DNA of 9,510 nucleotides from the NCBI GenBank assembly GCA_041569895.1, contig JBFFXF010000278.1, forward strand, positions 1-9,510, written 5' to 3'. The notes under the pieces were generated by a model. It made no database searches and was not told the DNA's origin. It saw only the letters and a program-made list of their open reading frames with translations. The position numbers and the translations under genes were made by a program. Source of the stretch: JBFFXF01 sp041569895. GTDB taxonomy: Bacteria; Planctomycetota; UBA8108; JACQVS01. This document shows positions 4,389-9,510 of this stretch, piece by piece. Every line of letters starts with the position of its first letter. The first letter of the stretch is position 1.

Positions 4389-6233
4389 TCACCGACTGGT
4401 CACCCTTTCTCCGCGCGTCCGCCACGGGCCCCACACGGCGCGGCCCGGGTGGGCGCCGGTGTGTTTGCCGTCGTCGAGGACGACGACGCCGTTGACGATC
4501 ACGAAGTGCATGCCGACGGCGTACTGGTGCGGGTTCGCGAAGGTCGCCCGGTCGGCGATGGTCTCGGGGGCGAAGACCGCGATGTCGGCATACATGCCCT
4601 CCTCGAGGATGCCTCGCCGATCGAGGCCGAGGTTGGCGGCCGGGAGGCTGGTCAGTCTGCGGATCGCCTCCGGGAGCGAGATCACTTTCTCCTCGCGGAC
4701 GTACTTGCCGAGCAGGCGCGCGAAGCAGCCGTATGCGCGCGGGTGGGGGAGTGACTTCAGGAAGACGCCCTCGGTCGCCTGGGAGGCCGCGTCGGAGCCG
4801 AAGCTCACCCACGGCAGGCGGATCTGCTTGCGGACGTTCTCCTCCGACATCAGGAAATAGACCGACGTGACGCGAGAGCCGTCCTCGACCATCAGATCGA
4901 GAATCGTCTCGGCCGGGGACGTGCCGCGCCGGCGAGCCGCCTCCGCGAGTGTCACTCCCTGGAGCGGCTTCAGGGCCGAGCTCTTGAAGCCGACCAGGAG
5001 GATGTTCTCCGGCGTGCGGGCGAGGTCGTAGAGGTTCTCCCAGTCGGACGCGGGGGCGGTGATCTCGGCCACGAGTCGCGCTCGCAGCTGAGGGTCGCGG
5101 AACCGCTCGCGCATGCGCTCGGGGCCGCCATCCCGGGCCCAGAGCGGGATGCACGCGTTGAGGCCGGTCGAGGCTGCCGTGTAGGTGTACATGTCCGCCG
5201 TGATGCGGAGTCCCTCGGCGCGCGCCGCCTCGATGCGTCGGATCACCTCGTCCATCTTCCCCCAGTTGCGCTCGCCGGCGGCCTTGAGGTGGTAGATCTC
5301 GGCCGGGATGCGCGCCTCGCGGGCGATGCGGATCAGGTCCTCGACCTCCTCGACGAGCCGATCGCCCTCGCTTCGAATGTGCGAGATGTACGTGCCGTCG
5401 TACTCCGCGGCGACGCGGCAGAGCGCGATCAGCTCCTCGGTTCCGGCGTAGGACGCGGGCGCGTAGATCAGCGAGGAGCCGACGCCGAGCGCGCCGGCCT
5501 CCATCTCGCGCCGGAGGAGCTCTTCCATGCGCGCCATCTCCTCCGGCGTGGGATCGCGATCGTCGAGGCCGACGGCGTGTTCGCGCAGCGTGGCGTGGCC
5601 GACGAACGACGCGACGTTCTGCGACACGCCACGTCGCTCGAGGTAGAGCAGGTACTCCTCCAGCGTCGTCCACTCGACGTCGAACCGGATGTCGCCCTGG
5701 TTCTCGACGAGCCGCTCTTTCATCGCCGGCGAGAGTGGTCCGTACGAGAACCCCTCGCCCATGATCTGCGTGGTCACTCCCTGGCGCACCTCGCCCTGCG
5801 AATCGCCGTCCTCGATCAGCGACGCCGTCGACCAGCTCAGCATGTTGACGAAGCCGGGAGCGACCGCGAGGCCGGAGACGTCGATGGTGCGCCCGGCCGA
5901 GGCGCTCGAGAGGTCGCCGATGGCGGCGATGGTGTCGCCGCGAATGCCGACGTCGGCCCGCACCGGCTCCCCGCCGCGCCCGTCGTGAACCAGACCGCCG
6001 CGCAGGATGAGATCGAAACCCGCGGCCCCTCCACCAGGAGACCGGCACCCGGCGGCAAGGAACGCAATCGATGCGGCAACCAGGATCGCCGCAAGAAACG
6101 ACCGGCCAAAAAAGAGCCTCGGCGTCGAACTCCCCGTTCCCGTTCCCGTCCCCGCGCCCGAAAGAGCCCGTCGACTCCGCCGGCGGGGTGCCGCACGCAT
6201 CCGCCGCACGGCACACCGCGAGTGCCTCTGCAT
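4389..6233 (-). CDS. N-acyl-D-amino-acid deacylase-like amidohydrolase lipoprotein
   Basis: The product is about 614 residues from the ATG at 6233, which has GGAGG 11 bases upstream; GTG 6293, ATG 6257, ATG 6242 and ATG 6200 are alternatives and the start is uncertain. A long basic leader precedes a hydrophobic segment ending in the lipobox LAAGC (Cys63), so it is probably a lipoprotein. The rest is an amidohydrolase of the D-aminoacylase group: DLILRGGLVHDG, PGFVNMLSW, QGVTTQIMGEGFSYGPL, HIRSEGD (about 285-291), YHLKAAG (about 314-320), DMYTYTAASTG, FGSDAAS (Asp481) and the signature HPRAYGCFARLLGKYVREE, closing with the barrel-edge domain NLGLDRRGILEEGMYADIAVF. The usual metal-binding HxH after PGFxD is replaced by NMLSW and the Cys of the GNCG motif by GEGF. 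I recall a subfamily with this exact change, so it need not be inactive. Family members remove acyl groups from N-acyl-D-amino acids; the substrate here is unknown. It follows the CotH-like gene by 47 bases on the same strand. Confidence 0.85.
   Translation of the reverse strand: MQRHSRCAVRRMRAAPRRRSRRALSGAGTGTGTGSSTPRLFFGRSFLAAILVAASIAFLAAGCRSPGGGAAGFDLILRGGLVHDGRGGEPVRADVGIRGDTIAAIGDLSSASAGRTIDVSGLAVAPGFVNMLSWSTASLIEDGDSQGEVRQGVTTQIMGEGFSYGPLSPAMKERLVENQGDIRFDVEWTTLEEYLLYLERRGVSQNVASFVGHATLREHAVGLDDRDPTPEEMARMEELLRREMEAGALGVGSSLIYAPASYAGTEELIALCRVAAEYDGTYISHIRSEGDRLVEEVEDLIRIAREARIPAEIYHLKAAGERNWGKMDEVIRRIEAARAEGLRITADMYTYTAASTGLNACIPLWARDGGPERMRERFRDPQLRARLVAEITAPASDWENLYDLARTPENILLVGFKSSALKPLQGVTLAEAARRRGTSPAETILDLMVEDGSRVTSVYFLMSEENVRKQIRLPWVSFGSDAASQATEGVFLKSLPHPRAYGCFARLLGKYVREEKVISLPEAIRRLTSLPAANLGLDRRGILEEGMYADIAVFAPETIADRATFANPHQYAVGMHFVIVNGVVVLDDGKHTGAHPGRAVWGPWRTRGERVTSR
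6131..6160. repeat. Five-unit CCCG hexamer array inside lipoprotein leader
   Basis: Units TCCCCG, TTCCCG, TTCCCG, TCCCCG and CGCCCG follow each other without a phase break. On the minus strand they encode the stretch GAGTGTGTGSS in the basic leader just before the hydrophobic part of the deacylase-like lipoprotein signal. The same CCCGTT-type unit lies beyond the other end of this gene at 4156. Confidence 0.8.
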
Positions 6234-6280
6234 GATTCCCATGACCTCCCAGCGCATCAACCGTCCCGTCGGGCGACGTC

Positions 6281-9200
6281 CTACCTCGCGCACCCCAGCC
6301 GGTCAGCGGTCGGGTCGACGCCGGGGTCGGGGAACGGCGGGGGCGGGTCGCCGCCCGAGATGAAAAGAAGCGTCACCAGGACGAGGGCGTCGTTGATCTG
6401 GACGCGGCCGTCGTCGTCCGCGTCCGCGGCGTCATCGCACGGGATCGCCGGTCCGCCGCGGAAGAGCGCGTTGAGCAGGAAGAGAGGATCGCTCAGGTCG
6501 ACGCGCCAGTCGCCGTTGGCGTCGCCGCGGACGAAGAGCCGATCGATGGTTCCGGGCGTGCCCCCAATGACGCGCGCCGCGACCCAGTTCTGCCCGCGGT
6601 CGTTGTCGCGCCGCGGCCCCGTCTGCGTCAGCTCGATCGAGAAGCCGTCGAGCACGACCGGCCACGGGGGCGAGTCGCCGTAGTCGAGCAGGTCGATGGT
6701 CGCGGGATGGCCGGGCCCCGCGTCCACCAGCCGGAGCCTCTCGCCCTCGTTCGCGAGCCGTCCGGCGTACTCGCCGAAGATGCGCGTGACGGCGACGACG
6801 TCGGGATACGCCGCGGAGAAGCGGTCGAGCGACCGCACGACGAGGATCGTCTCGCCGGCGCCGACGCGCGTCCGAGGCGGGAACGTGTAGCGAATCCCCT
6901 CGGTGAATCGCCACCCGGAGATGTCGATATTGCGGCCGGTGGTGTTCAGCAGCTCGACGAACTCGAGGTCCTCCGAGTCGCCGATGGCGTCATACATCAC
7001 CTCGGTGATCTGCATGCTGTCGTGGTCGGGGATCTCGGGGTGGTGAAGGAGCAGGTCGTTGACCAGGAAACGGCTGTGGAGCTCGAGCTGCTGCCGGACG
7101 ATCTCGACCTGCGTCAGCATGTCGTCGTCGCTGATGCAGCTGTCGAAATCCGGATCGCACGGAAAGCGACCCCATCGCTCGATGTCGTCGCGCTGCTCGT
7201 CACGCAGCAGGTCGACGAGCTCGTCGATCTGCGGGTCGTACGCCTCCCTGTTGTACTTCTGCTGGAGCACGTCCCAGAGCCGCACGAGGTAGGCCCGCCG
7301 GTAGTAACCCTCACCGGCGTGGAAGAAAAACTCCGGTAGATAGTTGAGCAGCAGGCCGCCGCGCACCGTCGTCGTGAACCACGGGACGAGTCCGAACAGC
7401 GGGCTCAGCATGCAGCAGTTGAGCGTGCCGACCGGCCGGCCGTCCTCCGGGTCGACGACGTCGGGCTCGAAGAACATGCCGAACACGAGATCCATGTCCC
7501 ACGTCAGCAGTCCCCAGCGATCGTCCCTCGAGTCGCGGTAGAGGAAATGGTTCTTGGCGAAACTGTCGATGTTGTTCAGCGCCACCTGCGAGATCTGATA
7601 GGAGATCACCATCTCGGGTTTGGCGTTCGCTTCCATGAACTCGACCGACGGCCCGGCGAGGCCGTCGTCGTGCAGGCGGTCGATGAACGAGCCGATGTCC
7701 GAGAAGTCGCCGTCCTCGCGCGATTCCTCCTCCCACGCCGCCGCGTACCCCTCGAGGTTCGGATGCCTGGAGATGCCGCGGGGCGGCGGCTGACCCGGCG
7801 GTCTGCGCGGCGGCTGCCTCGCCTTGTAGAGGAATCCGGCCTCGTCCACGCGGTTGCGCTCGAGAAAGCGCCGGTCGGGGTGCTCGAGGTAGAGGAACAG
7901 ACCATGGTACTCGCCGTTGAGGTGAACGCGGATGAACTCCGTCTCGCACGCCGGCAGACCGGTCTCGCGGACGAAGTTCCACGCCAGATGCTCGCGGAGC
8001 AGGGACTTGTCCGTCCACAGCCCCTGGAGGTTGAGCTTGCGAACGCCCCGAAAGATACGCCCGCGGTTGAACCGGAACTTCAAGTTGCGCTTCTCGACGA
8101 AGCATCCGGTGTTGCCGCGGAAACGCAGGCCGACCTCCGGATAGATCTCGCCGCGGTGGGCGAGCGCGGCCGGCTGCAGGCGGTTGCAGTTCAGGGCCCG
8201 GTTGATATCGGCCGGGGAGCGCGGATCGACGCCCGCGAGGAGGACGTGGTACGTCTCGAGAGGCGACGGGTCCTGGCGGTCGTTGATGTACACCCCCCAG
8301 GTCTCCTCGGAGCCGGGGTCGCCGGGATTGGCCGACCGCGGCGAGCGGGCGACGACGCCGTCCACGGTCTCGGCCTCGAAGCGATACAGCAGTTGCGTGT
8401 TGTGCGGAAACGGCGGCAGCTGCACGCCGAAGACGCCGTCGCCGGCAAAGCCGTCGCCGTGGGCCCCGTCGTCGAACATGTCGACCGTGTTGCCGACCCG
8501 GTTGACGCTGTAGGCGACGCGCACACGGCGTAGCCCCGCGACGGCCTCTTGACGGAGTCGCGCGGACACCCACACGCCGTCGTCCGAGGTGGGCTCGATC
8601 GGAAACCGCCCCCGGTGCGTGAAGAAGGGCGGCACCGCGTCCAGCGCGCGAGAGTTCCTTCGCCCCGGCGTCATGCTGCGCTCCCCGAAGACATAGTCGA
8701 TCTCGACGCCGCCGCCGAGCAGCAGCGTGTAAATCTCGGTGCTGCCGCGCACGTACCGGAACGAGAGCGTCAGCCGGTAAGAGGCATTGATGTCCAGCTG
8801 CCCCGTCCGGAACGACGTGGTGACGCTGTTGAGAGCGTTGCACCGCCCGATGCAGCGGTCGTCGCAGATCAGCCGCAGGCCGGCGCTGCCGCCGACGCCG
8901 ATGCCGTTCTCGACGCGTGACCGCTGGCAGTTGCCGTTGAAGGACCAGTTTCGGTCGCCCGCCTCGAAGTCTCCGTTCTCGATCAAATTGACGCCGGGAG
9001 CGTCGAGTGGCTCGAGGACGATGTCGTCGATCAGATACTCGGCGATGCCGTCGACCCCGGCGACGAACACCTGCGTGAAGAGGTTCCCGAGCCGGCCCTC
9101 GGCGGTGATGGTCTCGAAGTCGCTCGACGCGCCGACGAAGCTGCCGTCCCAGCTGGCGGGATCGATGCCGGGAGCGGTCGGGACGATCTTCTCGAGGCTG

Positions 9201-9510
9201 CGACCGAGGCCGTCCGGATAGTGCGGCCAGTCCCCGTCCTCGCCGTACTCGACGACGTCGACCAGCACACCGCGATCATCGACCAGCGCCAGCCGCTCGC
9301 CGCCGTTGGCCAGCTCGCCGAGGAAGTCGCCGACGACGTTCTCGATGCCGAAGCGCTCGCGGATGAACGCGGCGTTTCGAGCGACGACGAGATACCCCTG
9401 CGCCGGGATCGTCGAGTCCGGCGTCGCCGGGAACGTGAAGGAGATCCCGTTCGCGAAGCTCCAGCCCGCGACCGACACCGGGCGCCGACCGGGGTTGAAG
9501 AGCTCGACGA
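6281..9510 (-). CDS. CotH kinase / lamin-tail / dockerin-like secreted protein (5' end missing)
   Basis: The frame is open from the right edge to a TAG at 6283-6281, at least 1,075 residues; the GTG at 9478 is inside a domain and not the start. Counting from 9478: a lamin-tail domain starts before the edge (VELFNPGRRPVSVAGWSFANG) and runs to about 115. A galactose-binding-like segment with an INGDFE-type start (NLIENGDFEAGDRNWSF, about 164) follows, then a beta-sandwich region about 300-380. A CotH kinase-like domain spans about 409-800, with LRFRGNTG, KSLLREHLAWNFVRETGLPA, VHLNGEYHGLFLYLEHPDRRFL and the metal-site-like WDMD at 660-663. A second lamin-tail domain covers about 821-960. Two dockerin-like calcium loops end the protein (DANGDWRVDLSD at 986, DADDDGRVQIND at 1019). 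Bacterial CotH of Bacillus is a spore-coat protein kinase; in such giant exoproteins the activity is unproven. Probably secreted or surface-displayed, with the C-terminal pair for anchoring or assembly. It probably shares a transcript with the deacylase-like gene. Confidence 0.87.
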   Translation of the reverse strand, partial: VELFNPGRRPVSVAGWSFANGISFTFPATPDSTIPAQGYLVVARNAAFIRERFGIENVVGDFLGELANGGERLALVDDRGVLVDVVEYGEDGDWPHYPDGLGRSLEKIVPTAPGIDPASWDGSFVGASSDFETITAEGRLGNLFTQVFVAGVDGIAEYLIDDIVLEPLDAPGVNLIENGDFEAGDRNWSFNGNCQRSRVENGIGVGGSAGLRLICDDRCIGRCNALNSVTTSFRTGQLDINASYRLTLSFRYVRGSTEIYTLLLGGGVEIDYVFGERSMTPGRRNSRALDAVPPFFTHRGRFPIEPTSDDGVWVSARLRQEAVAGLRRVRVAYSVNRVGNTVDMFDDGAHGDGFAGDGVFGVQLPPFPHNTQLLYRFEAETVDGVVARSPRSANPGDPGSEETWGVYINDRQDPSPLETYHVLLAGVDPRSPADINRALNCNRLQPAALAHRGEIYPEVGLRFRGNTGCFVEKRNLKFRFNRGRIFRGVRKLNLQGLWTDKSLLREHLAWNFVRETGLPACETEFIRVHLNGEYHGLFLYLEHPDRRFLERNRVDEAGFLYKARQPPRRPPGQPPPRGISRHPNLEGYAAAWEEESREDGDFSDIGSFIDRLHDDGLAGPSVEFMEANAKPEMVISYQISQVALNNIDSFAKNHFLYRDSRDDRWGLLTWDMDLVFGMFFEPDVVDPEDGRPVGTLNCCMLSPLFGLVPWFTTTVRGGLLLNYLPEFFFHAGEGYYRRAYLVRLWDVLQQKYNREAYDPQIDELVDLLRDEQRDDIERWGRFPCDPDFDSCISDDDMLTQVEIVRQQLELHSRFLVNDLLLHHPEIPDHDSMQITEVMYDAIGDSEDLEFVELLNTTGRNIDISGWRFTEGIRYTFPPRTRVGAGETILVVRSLDRFSAAYPDVVAVTRIFGEYAGRLANEGERLRLVDAGPGHPATIDLLDYGDSPPWPVVLDGFSIELTQTGPRRDNDRGQNWVAARVIGGTPGTIDRLFVRGDANGDWRVDLSDPLFLLNALFRGGPAIPCDDAADADDDGRVQINDALVLVTLLFISGGDPPPPFPDPGVDPTADRLGCAR

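Noticed and set aside
4072..6216. 714-residue open frame on the minus strand running through the deacylase gene and the hexamer arrays (GIGIGIG, EDEDED).
   Set aside because: It is a shadow frame of the deacylase-like gene, rich in Arg, Pro and Gly, and its tail is repeat translation. The overlapping 4389-6233 frame has clear family motifs.
5289..6683. 464-residue plus-strand open frame opposite the deacylase-like and CotH-like genes.
   Set aside because: It is antisense to two genes with clear domains and shows only Arg/Ala/Asp-rich sequence.

Overview
The window is very GC-rich, carries no RNA genes or insertion sequences, and looks like bacterial chromosome. The best taxonomic hint is the big secreted protein on the right. 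It has lamin-tail domains, a CotH-type kinase domain and a C-terminal 'RGDANGD' type I dockerin-like pair, a style I associate with Planctomycetota and similar environmental lineages. This is an inference from style, not a placement.

Layout. (1) 1-181, minus: start of a lipoprotein gene that runs off the left edge. (2) 260-1363, plus: exported alkaline-phosphatase-superfamily hydrolase, divergent from (1). (3) 1382-1804, minus: small CoA-binding (YccU-like) protein, tail to tail with (2). (4) 1805-2028: divergent promoter region with three short palindromes. (5) 2029-3987, plus: the centrepiece, a 652-residue exported fusion of a DUF3179 domain, HEAT-like repeats and a thioredoxin-fold (redoxin) domain. 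Its frame is broken by two in-frame TGA codons, at 2344-2346 and 3628-3630. Both fall where a CxxC redox cysteine is expected (UHLC and UPVC), and both are followed at the right distance by a hairpin resembling a bacterial SECIS. I read it as one selenoprotein with two selenocysteines, Sec106 and Sec534, not three fragments. (6) 3988-4388: convergent intergenic region with three hexanucleotide repeat arrays. (7) 4389-6233, minus: lipoprotein of the N-acyl-D-amino-acid deacylase (amidohydrolase) type. (8) 6281-9510, minus: the large CotH / lamin-tail / dockerin-like protein, cut at its 5' end by the right edge, probably co-transcribed with (7).

Almost every complete product here carries an export or lipoprotein signal, so the window encodes mostly envelope or extracellular functions. 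No obvious pathway links the genes. The selenoprotein stands alone as a transcription unit, and no selenocysteine machinery (selA, selB, selC, selD) is present; it must lie elsewhere if the interpretation is right. UGA is also the ordinary stop codon of four genes here, including the selenoprotein itself, so global UGA reassignment is not the explanation.
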